From a virus: 41,090 nt of DNA. The stretch is taken from the IMG/VR virus record IMGVR_UViG_3300033064_003260, positions 1 through 41,090 of that record; one strand, written 5' to 3'. Positions 27,916 to 34,532 of the stretch are shown piece by piece (the first letter of the stretch is position 1; each line of letters opens with the position of its first letter). Below the pieces are notes generated by a model. That model saw only the letters and a list, made by a program, of their open reading frames with translations. It made no database searches and had not been told where the DNA came from. A program made the translations under genes and the position numbers.

Positions 27916-28083
27916 ACTGTCGTCTTGCCACGGAAGGTTTCCGTGGCGGGCCTCAAGGAAAGGGATTCTCAAATGTGGCCGTGGTCATCTCGCACGGTCG
28001 TTTCTGAACTCCGCAGGCTGGCGGCGCGGATGCGTCGGCCTTATGCGGTTCGTATCCACCTCATTCGCAAGGAGAGTGCCAAT

Positions 28084-28380
28084 ATGGCTCTTGTCTATTC
28101 GGTTTCTGCTGGTCCCGTCGTCGACGCCGACGTCGTGGCCCGTCGTCTTACGGTGACTGTCGATGGCGTTGTTGATTCGAGCGACTTCCCGGCCGATGCA
28201 GTCTCGTTCGGTGAGGTCACCGTCCCCCAGGGCGCGAACGTCGTTCTGGCTCTCGTCGACGTCGACGATGCCGGAAATTCCAGTGAACCGGCTGTCGTGG
28301 AGTTCGTTGCGACGGACACGATTCCTCCGGTCAAGCCGGGCGAGTTCGGCGTGAACCTCATCCGCGAGACGGCTGACTGA
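28084..28380 (+). CDS. Small Ig/FN3-like protein
   Basis: 98 residues from ATG 28084 with AAGGAG about 9 bases upstream. Alternating strands (ALVYSVSAGP, VVARRLTVTVDGVV, AVSFGEVTVPQGANVVLALVDVDDAGNSSEPAVVEFVATD) have the look of a fibronectin III or Ig-like beta sandwich used as a decoration or accessory virion domain. The in-frame ATG at 27973 also has a ribosome site (AAGGAAAGG) and would add 37 basic residues. Function unproven. Confidence 0.55.
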   Translation: MALVYSVSAGPVVDADVVARRLTVTVDGVVDSSDFPADAVSFGEVTVPQGANVVLALVDVDDAGNSSEPAVVEFVATDTIPPVKPGEFGVNLIRETAD

Positions 28381-28387
28381 CCTCGAA

Positions 28388-28401
28388 GTACGGACACGGC
28401 A
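28388..28401 (+). promoter_or_regulatory. GTACGGACACGG motif abutting methyltransferase start
   Basis: GTACGGACACGGCA runs straight into ATG 28402. No Shine-Dalgarno is visible, so the motif sits at the translation start itself, as at 16233. Confidence 0.5.
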
Positions 28402-29382
28402 ATGCACACTCTCGTCAACGCTGACGCGATCGAGCATCTCCGGTCGATGGCGACCGGGAGTGTGCATTGCATCGTGACCTCACCTCCGTACTGGGGCTTG
28501 CGGGACTACGGCCACGCCGTGCAGATCGGGCTCGAAGAGACGGTCGAGGAGTATGTCGCGAAGATGGCCGACGTCCTCGGCGAGTGTCGTCGGGTGCTGC
28601 GAGACGATGGAACGCTGTGGCTCAACGTCGGCGACTCCTACGGCAGCGGCAAGCAGTTGCTGGGAGTCCCGTGGCGGCTGGCCCTCGCAGCACAGGCAGG
28701 CGGCTGGGTGCTTCGCCAGGACATCATCTGGCACAAGCCGTCGCCGATGCCCGAGAGCGTGACCGACCGATGCACGAAGTCGCACGAGTATGTCTTTCTG
28801 CTGACGAAGAGCCCGACCTACTTCTTCGACTCGGTCGCGATCAGCGAGCCGTCGGAGGTCGCCACCCGCAACCGACGCTCCGTCTGGAAGATCGCCACAC
28901 GACCATACAGCGGCGCCCACTTCGCGACGATGCCGCCGGAACTGGCCGAGACCTGTATCAAGGCTGGTACATCCGAACACGGCTGCTGCCCGCAGTGCGG
29001 CACACCGTGGGCGAGGCTCACTGAGCGGACGAAACTGAAGCGGCAGCGTCCGGCCGACTACGTCAAGCGAACGGGCGAGGCCGGCACGGGCAACTCCTGT
29101 GCGAACAGCGTGGCCGGCGTGGCCGTGAAGACGATCGGCTGGCAGCAATCATGCGACTGCGACTGCCCGACGGCCGACACCGTGCCGTGCGTTGTCCTCG
29201 ATCCGTTCGCCGGCAGCGGCACGACTCTTGCGGTCGCCAAGACTCTCGGCCGTGACTCGATCGGCATCGAACTCAATTCGGACTACGTCGCCCTGGCCGA
29301 GCAGCGGATTTCCGAGGCGGGGACGGTGAAGAGGCGGCGGAAGCGGGCAGAGGTGGGTCAGGGGAGTTTGTTCAGTGAATGA
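28402..29382 (+). CDS. DNA methyltransferase, SPPY (beta-class) type
   Basis: 326 residues. Motif IV TSPPYW (26-31) precedes motif I DPFAGSGTT (267-275), the beta-class order of amino-methyltransferases that make N4-methylcytosine or N6-methyladenine; SPPY is common for N4. GTLWLNVGDSYG and IIWHKPSPMPESVTDRCTKSHEYVFLLTKS are typical surrounding segments. An insert of about 100 residues with a CC-PQCG zinc-like pair (GCCPQCG near 195) lies between. Unpaired with a restriction enzyme, so likely protects phage DNA or alters host marks. Confidence 0.88.
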   Translation: MHTLVNADAIEHLRSMATGSVHCIVTSPPYWGLRDYGHAVQIGLEETVEEYVAKMADVLGECRRVLRDDGTLWLNVGDSYGSGKQLLGVPWRLALAAQAGGWVLRQDIIWHKPSPMPESVTDRCTKSHEYVFLLTKSPTYFFDSVAISEPSEVATRNRRSVWKIATRPYSGAHFATMPPELAETCIKAGTSEHGCCPQCGTPWARLTERTKLKRQRPADYVKRTGEAGTGNSCANSVAGVAVKTIGWQQSCDCDCPTADTVPCVVLDPFAGSGTTLAVAKTLGRDSIGIELNSDYVALAEQRISEAGTVKRRRKRAEVGQGSLFSE

Positions 29383-29399
29383 TTTACAGCGAGGGGAAA

Positions 29400-29960
29400 A
29401 TGTCTGATATCAAAGTTCCGAAGTTCGACGATCTGCTTCGCTCGCCCGATGGTGGCTTGATTGGGGTGGTCGACAGCAGGAATCCAGTGATTGAGTTCTA
29501 TCCGTGGGAATACAAACTCGGATTCCAGATCGGCGCCGCCCGTTTTGTGGAGAACTGGGGCCGACAGAATGCAGAACACTACGATGAAAACAAGATGGAG
29601 GAAAACCGCATGGCGCAACCCGCAGCGGTGCTGTGCGAGATCGCCGTTGCCCGGTATTTGAATCAATACTGCCACTGCCATGTCTGGCACTCTTCTCAGA
29701 AGGGCAAGTACAGGCACATTGCCGATGTCGGCAACGACATTGAGGTTCGTCGTGTCCGCACGGGCAACGCGGTCAAGGTGAGGGTCGGTGACGCGGGCAA
29801 GATCGTGTGGGGCGTCAAACTCATCGACACCGAGTACCGCGCCGCTGAAATTCTTGGCCGCGTCCCGGCCGACGACGTCATCGAGTCGCTCCGTGGGACA
29901 TACCAGGACGAGAAGTACGTCGAGATCGACGACCTCCAGAAGCCCTGGACGGCCAGATGA
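29400..29960 (+). CDS. Nuclease-like phage hypothetical
   Basis: 186 residues from ATG 29400 (GCGAGGGG upstream, chosen over the ATG at 29379). LGFQIGAARFVENWG, a tract AAVLCEIAVARYLN and DVGNDIEVRRVRTGNAVKVR fit the spacing E...D...EVR of PD-(D/E)XK-like folds, with a D-x4-E-V-R core but Arg where Lys is usual. Nuclease activity is therefore uncertain. It overlaps the GP88-like gene by four bases (ATGA). Confidence 0.5.
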   Translation: MSDIKVPKFDDLLRSPDGGLIGVVDSRNPVIEFYPWEYKLGFQIGAARFVENWGRQNAEHYDENKMEENRMAQPAAVLCEIAVARYLNQYCHCHVWHSSQKGKYRHIADVGNDIEVRRVRTGNAVKVRVGDAGKIVWGVKLIDTEYRAAEILGRVPADDVIESLRGTYQDEKYVEIDDLQKPWTAR

Positions 29961-30700
29961 ACTACCCGTCCCTCAAAGACAAGACCTCGCGGCTCGACAC
30001 GGGCCAGTGCCTCGCTCCGGACGAGAATCCGTTCTCGACGAACAAAGTGACTGGTCACAGCCTCAACTATCCGATCGGTCCGACTTGCGTGCCGACGAAG
30101 GTCTGTATCGAGACTTGCTACTTCGGTCGGGGACCGTCAACGTGGCCGGCGGCCCTCGCGAAGCAGTCGAGGCTCCGCAATTCGACGATCGCGGACCCAC
30201 CCGCAACGGCCGAGCGGATCGCAGCCTGGGCAAGAAGGCTCAAACTGGATTTCGTCCGGTGGAACGGCGGCGGTGATCTGTTCGAGGAGTCCGTCCAGTG
30301 CCTGAACGTCGCCGCCGCTCTCATGTGCGACATCCCGCAGTGGGTCGTGACTCGGCTTGCCCATCACGCGGTCAACATTGAACCCCGGCCGAATGTCTAC
30401 GTCCACTTCAGCGTGGACAAGTTCTCCTGGACACGGCTCGCGGCATTGCGACCCAGAGACGATCTCCAGTGGTTCTGGTCTTACCAGTGCGAGCCCAATG
30501 AACGGCCGGTCCATCCGATCGCGCCCGTCGTGTTTCGCGACGGCTACGATCCGAAGGGCGACTCGCTGCACTCCGACGACTGTCCGCTGAACGCTGCCGA
30601 GGACATCACGGGAGTCTGCGGCCGTGGCCGTCGATGCTTCAACGGCGAGGCCGTCGCGAGAGCGAGAGAACTGGCTCCAAGCCTTCAGGAGCGAATCTGA
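29957..30700 (+). CDS. GP88-like cysteine protein
   Basis: 247 residues. TGHSLNYPIGPTCVPTKVCIETCYFG gives three cysteines (C44, C50, C54), then WNGGGDLFEESVQCLN, PQWVVTRLAHHAVNI, VYVHFSVDKFSW, and a C-terminal trio DDCPLN...VCGRGRRCF. This layout matches the phage gene product 88 family, whose first Cys cluster and barrel-like pattern recall degenerate radical-SAM enzymes; whether it binds an Fe-S cluster is unknown. Starts in an ATGA overlap and is often found with small phage genes of this sort. Confidence 0.72.
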   Translation: MNYPSLKDKTSRLDTGQCLAPDENPFSTNKVTGHSLNYPIGPTCVPTKVCIETCYFGRGPSTWPAALAKQSRLRNSTIADPPATAERIAAWARRLKLDFVRWNGGGDLFEESVQCLNVAAALMCDIPQWVVTRLAHHAVNIEPRPNVYVHFSVDKFSWTRLAALRPRDDLQWFWSYQCEPNERPVHPIAPVVFRDGYDPKGDSLHSDDCPLNAAEDITGVCGRGRRCFNGEAVARARELAPSLQERI

Positions 30701-30701
30701 A

Positions 30702-30974
30702 ATGTGGATTTCTGTCGCCGAGAAGACACCCGCGTTGAAGACGGTCGTGATCGTCGGCCAGTCAAGTGCCGGTCGCTACCGCAACTTCGCCGGCTGGCTC
30801 GACGACGGGGTCTGGCGATGCTTCTTTCCGCAGCACCCGAACGAGGTCGTCGTCATGCACGACGCCACGCAAGACTCCGGCTTCGTCGCCGACATGGGAG
30901 ACCTGCGGGTCGAGGACTTCTGGATGCCGGTTCCTGAGCAGTCACCAAAAGACGGTGGAGTCTACCCCGCATGA
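30702..30974 (+). CDS. Small hypothetical protein (DUF551-like look)
   Basis: 90 residues. The start MWISVAEKTPALKTVVIVGQ and the end LRVEDFWMPVPEQSP are in the style of small phage proteins that open W(I/V)sV.e..P and close with W.P.P; a DUF551-type match is likely but not sure. Function unknown. ATG 30702 lies directly after the upstream stop. Confidence 0.6.
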   Translation: MWISVAEKTPALKTVVIVGQSSAGRYRNFAGWLDDGVWRCFFPQHPNEVVVMHDATQDSGFVADMGDLRVEDFWMPVPEQSPKDGGVYPA

Positions 30975-31240
30975 GCCGTTTCGATGAGATCAGCGAGACC
31001 CTCGCCGAGTTGAACGACGGAGCCCTGCTCGCCGACGGGTTTGAGCAGGCACTCATCGGCTACACGGCGAACCATCACCATCCGCACGTTGCGATCTATG
31101 ACGCCATGAAGTGCATTGCCGTCCTCGTCAGGCGAGACGGCATGACCGAGGACGAGGCCGAAGAGTTCCTGTCTTTGAACACGCCGGGAGCGTATGTCGG
31201 CGAGAACGGGCCGTTGTTCATTGGAGGGAGGCTCCCGTGA
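30971..31240 (+). CDS. Small phage protein, paralogue 1
   Basis: 89 residues. GALLADGFEQALIGYTANHHHPHVAIYDAMKCIAVLVRRDGMTEDEAEEFLSLNTPGAYVGENGPLFI is a well-known phage small-protein pattern (ADGFExALIG...VAxYDxxKCI...GMxxxEAxEFxxxN). It aligns with 33076-33372 (VCRGYESAYMGF, VAVYDYDICIDI, DITEDEAVAYFVFNT). Unknown function. The pair flanks the homing-endonuclease island. Confidence 0.72.
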   Translation: MSRFDEISETLAELNDGALLADGFEQALIGYTANHHHPHVAIYDAMKCIAVLVRRDGMTEDEAEEFLSLNTPGAYVGENGPLFIGGRLP

Positions 31241-31698
31241 AGGAAGACGAAGCCTTTCTTCGAGACCTAGAGCGCAGCAGGCGGAGCGTCTTGCGCGTGG
31301 CCGACGCGATGCGAAGCAAGGGGGTCATTGTTTCTGTCCCTGAAACCATCACGCGGCCAGACGCCAGCGTGCGGAGACAGTACGCCGACCGGGGAGACTT
31401 GTTTGCCACGGCTCGCGTTGAGGTGAAACGTCGCGGCCTCCACTTCACCTGCCGCGCAGACTTTCCGTACCAGACTTTGATTGTCGACGAGGTCTACAAG
31501 GTCGAGGACAAGAGCGATCCGCTGCTGATGTATGCCATCCTCAGCCAGAGCGAGGACTACGCGGCCGTTGTTTACGGGTGGACGAGGGGCCAATGGGAGC
31601 GGCAAACGATGCACGACCGCGCCCAGAACAGAGCGTGCGAGTATTACGTCATCGACAAAGATCGAGTGCGGTTCTGTCCTGTCAGTGAAGTGATCTGA
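31237..31698 (+). CDS. Possible PD-(D/E)XK-type protein
   Basis: 153 residues from GTG 31237 with GGAGGGAGG just upstream. The core ADRGDLFATARVEVKRRGLHFTCR has D...(x)6-E-V-K, then PYQTLIVDEVYKVED, MYAILS and AVVYGWTRGQWER, the same layout as a small phage protein family with a predicted nuclease-like fold. Catalytic activity not shown. Its TGA is followed at once by the leader repeat of the GIY-YIG cassette. Confidence 0.55.
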   Translation: MKEDEAFLRDLERSRRSVLRVADAMRSKGVIVSVPETITRPDASVRRQYADRGDLFATARVEVKRRGLHFTCRADFPYQTLIVDEVYKVEDKSDPLLMYAILSQSEDYAAVVYGWTRGQWERQTMHDRAQNRACEYYVIDKDRVRFCPVSEVI

Positions 31699-31741
31699 GT
31701 CATTCGCGGAGGGGAAACCCGCGAGAGACTGATCCGTGCGA
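31699..31741 (+). repeat. Homing-endonuclease leader repeat, copy 1
   Basis: 43 bases starting with GTCATTCGCGGAGGGGAA and ending GTGCGA. It holds a hairpin TCGCGG/CCGCGA with AGGGG in the loop. It begins one base before the end of the upstream stop region and includes the GTG start of the GIY-YIG gene; nearly the same 42-base segment precedes the HNH-like gene at 32240-32281. Confidence 0.85.
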
Positions 31742-32237
31742 TGGATCGTATACGAGACCCGCTGCCTAGTCAGCGGGAAGGCCTACGTCGGCGTTCACCG
31801 ACAGGACGAAGACGGCTTCGACGGCTATCTCGGCTCAGGCAAGGCCATACGCTGCGCCATCAAGAAGCACGGCGTCGAGAACTTCGCGCGACGGACTCTC
31901 GAAGAGTTCTCGGTTGAGGCCGACGCCTACGCCTACGCCCGTGAGGCCGAGATCGTCACGGAGGAGTTCTGCAAGCGGCGGGACATTTACAACCAGAAGC
32001 CGGGGGGGGTTAGGCGCGCCGTGCGGCAACCAGTATGCACTCGGCAACAAGAGTCGGCTCGGCAAGGCCCACTCGCCCGAAGCCCGCGCGAAGATGCGAG
32101 GCAGGACGGTCTCGCCCGAAACCTGCGAGAAGATACGGGAGTCGCATCTCGGCAAGAAGCACACGCCCGAGGCTTGCGAGAACATGCGCAAGGCGCAACT
32201 CCGTCGGTGGGTCAATCACCGCAACAACGCCGCATAG
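31736..32237 (+). pseudogene. GIY-YIG homing endonuclease with +1 frameshift
   Basis: Starts GTG 31736: VRWIVYETRCLVSGKAYVGVH, the GIY-YIG signature, and IYNQKPGG near residue 90. At a run of eight G (32002-32009) the frame is off by one; restoring the frame by removing one G joins NQKPGG to LGAPCGNQYALGNKSRLG followed by GKAHSPEARAKM, GRTVSPETCEKI and GKKHTPEACENM, three NUMOD3 DNA-binding repeats, ending at TAG 32235-32237. Expected length about 166 residues. Either a sequencing error, programmed slippage or a true inactivating mutation. Free-standing homing endonuclease; cleaves a target in endonuclease-free phage relatives. Confidence 0.8.
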
Positions 32238-32239
32238 TA

Positions 32240-32281
32240 GTCATCCGCGGAGGGGACCCCGCGAGAGACCGACAAGTGCGA
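32240..32281 (+). repeat. Homing-endonuclease leader repeat, copy 2
   Basis: 42 bases (GTCATCCGCGGAGGGGAC...GTGCGA), about 36 of 42 aligned positions the same as copy 1, with the same CGCGG/CCGCG hairpin and AGGGG loop. It starts two bases after the TAG of the GIY-YIG gene and includes the GTG start of the HNH-like gene. Confidence 0.85.
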
Positions 32282-32809
32282 GACCTGTCGCAACTAATTC
32301 TTCCTGGATACAGAGGGCTATTTGAGGCTGAGTCTCCGAGGCTGTGCCGAAAGTGCGGGCTGTATCCTCCGACTTCAGCCTTCTACGAGAACAAGCGGGC
32401 CGAAGGAATGTTCGTCTACCATGTTTGCAAGCGGTGCCACAAGCAGAGGGTGGCAGAGACTCGTGCCGAACAAGTCGGAACTCCGAATTACATCGCGTCT
32501 CGTATGTACGACGCAACAAAGCGGCGAGCAGCCGAGAGGTGCGTCTCCTGCACGGTTACTCGCGATTGGTTCAGAGAAAAGATCGAGGCAGGGCAGTGCG
32601 AACTGACAAAGTTGCCATTCCACATCGGCACCGAGCAACGCCATCTGTTTCAGCCGTCGCCGGATCGGATCGACTCCAGTCGCGGCTACGAGCCAGACAA
32701 CACTCGACTCATCCTCTGGATGCTGAACGCTGCGAAAGGGGATTCTGACGAGACGATGTTCATTCAATGCCTCAAGAAAGTCGCAGAGGCGATGCTCCAT
32801 GCCGCTTGA
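32276..32809 (+). CDS. HNH-like endonuclease with zinc motifs
   Basis: 177 residues from GTG 32276. LCRKCGLYPPTSAFYENKRA then YHVCKRCHKQRV gives a four-cysteine zinc site; further on RCVSC and AGQCELTKLPFHIG, then SPDRIDSSRGYEPDNTRLILWMLNAAKGD, the family form of an HNH-type nuclease in which an Asp-Arg-Ile-Asp motif and a late Asn stand for the metal site. A free-standing homing endonuclease is the simplest reading. It is read in the same frame as the 31736 start, which could mislead an annotator into one 357-residue fusion. Overlaps the VRR-NUC gene by 11 bases. Confidence 0.72.
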   Translation: MRDLSQLILPGYRGLFEAESPRLCRKCGLYPPTSAFYENKRAEGMFVYHVCKRCHKQRVAETRAEQVGTPNYIASRMYDATKRRAAERCVSCTVTRDWFREKIEAGQCELTKLPFHIGTEQRHLFQPSPDRIDSSRGYEPDNTRLILWMLNAAKGDSDETMFIQCLKKVAEAMLHAA

Positions 32810-33098
32810 ATCCACCATCACCAAATCAATCCAAGTCTCGGCCAAGGCTCGCGGCTGGTGGGTCTTGAAAGTCGCCGGCGGCGCGTTTCAGCGACCCGGC
32901 ATACCTGACCTTCTGTGCGTCAAGCACGGTCGAGCCGTCTGGCTGGAGGTCAAGCAGCCCGGCAAGAAGCCGACGCCGCTCCAGACCCATGTCATCGGCG
33001 AACTTCGCAGTCTCGGCGGCGCGGTCGCCGAGGTCGTTACAAGCAGAGCCGAAGCCGAGGAGATTTTGGACGAAAATGATCGCAGTAGCAGCATTTGA
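32799..33098 (+). CDS. VRR-NUC domain nuclease
   Basis: 99 residues, a full minimal VRR-NUC. KVAGGAFQRPGIPDLLCV (D37), VWLEVKQPGKKPTPLQ (E50, K52, Q62) and GGAVAEVVTSRAEAEEIL make the PD-(D/E)XK core of this family, known from phage Holliday-junction or structure-specific nucleases and from FAN1. Probably processes branched DNA after replication. ATG 32799 overlaps the HNH-like gene. Confidence 0.87.
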   Translation: MPLESTITKSIQVSAKARGWWVLKVAGGAFQRPGIPDLLCVKHGRAVWLEVKQPGKKPTPLQTHVIGELRSLGGAVAEVVTSRAEAEEILDENDRSSSI

Positions 33099-33372
33099 AC
33101 AGTGTGATCCCCGCAAGATTTACGCTCCCCTGCGGGACGCGAACCCCGAGGCCCTGGTCTGTAGGGGCTATGAGTCGGCCTACATGGGCTTCACGGTCGC
33201 CAAGCGGCCGGTCGCCGTCTACGACTACGACATCTGTATCGACATCGTGATTGGCGAGGGTGACATCACGGAAGATGAGGCCGTCGCCTATTTCGTGTTT
33301 AACACGCTCCAGAAATGCACGGACGTCCCCAACGCTCCCGTGTTTCTGCGAGGGCAGGGGGTCCAGTCGTGA
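33076..33372 (+). CDS. Small phage protein, paralogue 2
   Basis: 98 residues from ATG 33076, overlapping the VRR-NUC gene by 23 bases. MIAVAAFEQCDPRKIY then ALVCRGYESAYMGF, VAVYDYDICIDIVIGEGDITEDEAVAYFVFNTL, and PVFL align with paralogue 1 at 30971. The two differ enough to be an old duplication or two independent gains of a common phage family. Function unknown. Confidence 0.68.
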   Translation: MIAVAAFEQCDPRKIYAPLRDANPEALVCRGYESAYMGFTVAKRPVAVYDYDICIDIVIGEGDITEDEAVAYFVFNTLQKCTDVPNAPVFLRGQGVQS

Positions 33373-33701
33373 CAACGATTATCCACGTTCACCAACAGGT
33401 GATCGCCAGCAACAGGAAGCACACCCGAAACGACCCGCCTCTCACGGTCAAGACTTACGCCAGCAAGTCTCGGTACGCCAGGCCGGTCTCGTCGAAGCGA
33501 GCCCACGAAGTCTTGATCACAGGCCCTGCTAGAATCGTCCACAGTCCGCACGATCCGTTACCGTGCGGCGCGAGAGTCTGGATCGAGACAGAAAGTGAGG
33601 TGATCTGTGGCAAAGAAAGTCGTGCAGTGGAAGGGCACCAGCAAGCCTGCGGTCCCCGTGATGGTCAGGGTTCCGAAGCAGGAGACGGTGAAAGTCCATG
33701 A
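33369..33701 (+). CDS. Small phage protein, possibly extended past its old stop
   Basis: 110 residues from GTG 33369. The first about 77 residues (TTIIHVHQQVIASN, RNDPPLTVKTYASKSRYARPV, ITGPARIVHSPHDPLPCGARVWIETESEVI) match small phage proteins ending near IETESEV. The remaining about 33 residues (CGKESRAVEGHQQACGPRDG...) look like out-of-frame sequence of the next small ORF. At GTGATCTGTGGC a single lost A (CTGATGG) would have given a TGATG stop/start; a possible indel, not proven. Confidence 0.55.
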   Translation: MTTIIHVHQQVIASNRKHTRNDPPLTVKTYASKSRYARPVSSKRAHEVLITGPARIVHSPHDPLPCGARVWIETESEVICGKESRAVEGHQQACGPRDGQGSEAGDGESP

Positions 33702-33720
33702 AAAATCAGTTGACAAATAG
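33607..33720 (+). CDS. 37-residue basic peptide
   Basis: From GTG 33607 (GTGAGGTGA 4 bases upstream) the frame reads (V)AKKVVQWKGTSKPAVPVM then VRVPKQETVKVHEKSVDK and stops at TAG 33720. The regular Lys/Val pattern looks more like protein than the overlapping tail of 33369-33701, and the stop lies just past a TTGACA. Small and uncertain. Confidence 0.45.
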   Translation: MAKKVVQWKGTSKPAVPVMVRVPKQETVKVHEKSVDK

Positions 33721-33739
33721 TTGTCTGGAAGCGATAACC
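33710..33739 (+). promoter_or_regulatory. TTGACA plus GTCTGGAAGCG motif
   Basis: TTGACA (33710-33715) then GTCTGGAAGCGATAACC (33723-33739) immediately before ATG 33740. GATAAC (33733-33738) at 17-base spacing could be a -10, but then transcription would start inside the gene if 33740 is the true start. Confidence 0.45.
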
Positions 33740-34189
33740 ATGACCGTCGGAGCCCTAAGCGATCTCGACGCCAGGGCCATCAGCGCTCGGCTTTCCAATG
33801 CGGGCAGTAAGTTCCAGGCGGAAGTGATGAATCGCGACGGATCGCGAACACCGATAGTTCTCGTGCGAGACGGCCTTAACCGTGTCGCATCTTGGGCGGC
33901 TACCCGCACACTGGACGGACTGGCGACCCTCGAAGGATTCACAATCGAAGAGCGTCGTCGTCAGGGCTTGTTCGCCGTTGCGACATCAATGCTCATCGGC
34001 GGTGGCCTGCTCTGCCGAGACCAGCCGATCGTCGTGTTCACGATCGAAACCATGTGCGTCGCCGTTGATCTGAAGTTCACCGACGTTCGGCTCTACCACA
34101 ACACAGGAGACGGGCCACGATTGGCGTTGTCCGTCTCGAACCATCCCCTCCGGTGGTCTCCTCCCGGCGAGTCCCGGCCGCAAGGCTGA
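33740..34189 (+). CDS. GNAT acetyltransferase-like protein
   Basis: 149 residues from ATG 33740; an earlier ATG at 33698 would add 14. The strands TPIVLVRDGLNRVASWAAT and the segment LATLEGFTIEERRRQGLFAVATSMLIGGGL give the R-x-x-G-x-(G/A) acetyl-CoA loop (RRRQGLF), then ECM/VDLKFTDVRLYH. The family is the acetyltransferase-like kind found in phages beside capsule or surface genes. Substrate unknown. A strong hairpin overlaps its stop. Confidence 0.55.
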   Translation: MTVGALSDLDARAISARLSNAGSKFQAEVMNRDGSRTPIVLVRDGLNRVASWAATRTLDGLATLEGFTIEERRRQGLFAVATSMLIGGGLLCRDQPIVVFTIETMCVAVDLKFTDVRLYHNTGDGPRLALSVSNHPLRWSPPGESRPQG

Positions 34190-34199
34190 ACTCGCCGGG
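34163..34199 (+). terminator. Strong hairpin at gene end, no U-run
   Basis: CCCGGCGAGT (34163-34172) is complementary to ACTCGCCGGG (34190-34199), a 10-bp GC-rich stem that encloses the stop of the upstream gene (34187-34189). It is followed by more G, not T, so it is a pause or insulation structure rather than a canonical terminator. Confidence 0.5.
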
Positions 34200-34232
34200 G
34201 GGGGCCATTTGGCAACAGAAAGACAGGCCGTT

Positions 34233-34529
34233 ATGACCAAAGCCGACCTCCGCGATGCGATTCCGAATCACTACTCCGTCAGAGACCTCGCCAAGACTTT
34301 CGGCGTGGCCGGCAGTGCGATCTACGCCCGAGTGGTGCAGTACGGCCTCTCGCTCGAAGAACTCAAGGAGCGGGAAGAAGTTGGCCCCACTCCGGAACAG
34401 ATAGCGGAGAGAGTCGCTGAAGTGCAGGCCAAGTGGTCACCGAGGGAGCGACGAAGCCGGCTTGTCGGCGGCTCGCCTGTTCGCTGGACGCCACCGACGT
34501 TGCGAGTCGGAACTCTGGTGAGGGCCTGA
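34233..34529 (+). CDS. HTH protein with C-terminal QAKWSPRER motif
   Basis: 98 residues from ATG 34233. NHYSVRDLAKTFGVAGSAIY is an HTH, followed by a helical linker. The end EVQAKWSPRERRSRLVGGSP aligns with EFQAGWTDEERAKRLVGGSA of the HTH protein at 36759, a shared C-terminal element on two different DNA-binding heads. It probably regulates or recruits in the late region. A weak AGACAGG supports the start. Confidence 0.62.
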   Translation: MTKADLRDAIPNHYSVRDLAKTFGVAGSAIYARVVQYGLSLEELKEREEVGPTPEQIAERVAEVQAKWSPRERRSRLVGGSPVRWTPPTLRVGTLVRA

Positions 34530-34532
34530 TTG

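Noticed and set aside
31736-32809. One 357-residue protein with both GIY-YIG and HNH-like halves
   Set aside because: Between the halves the frame reads through the shadow of three NUMOD3 repeats and through a copied leader with its own GTG start. Two separate genes with a frameshift in the first explain the sequence better.
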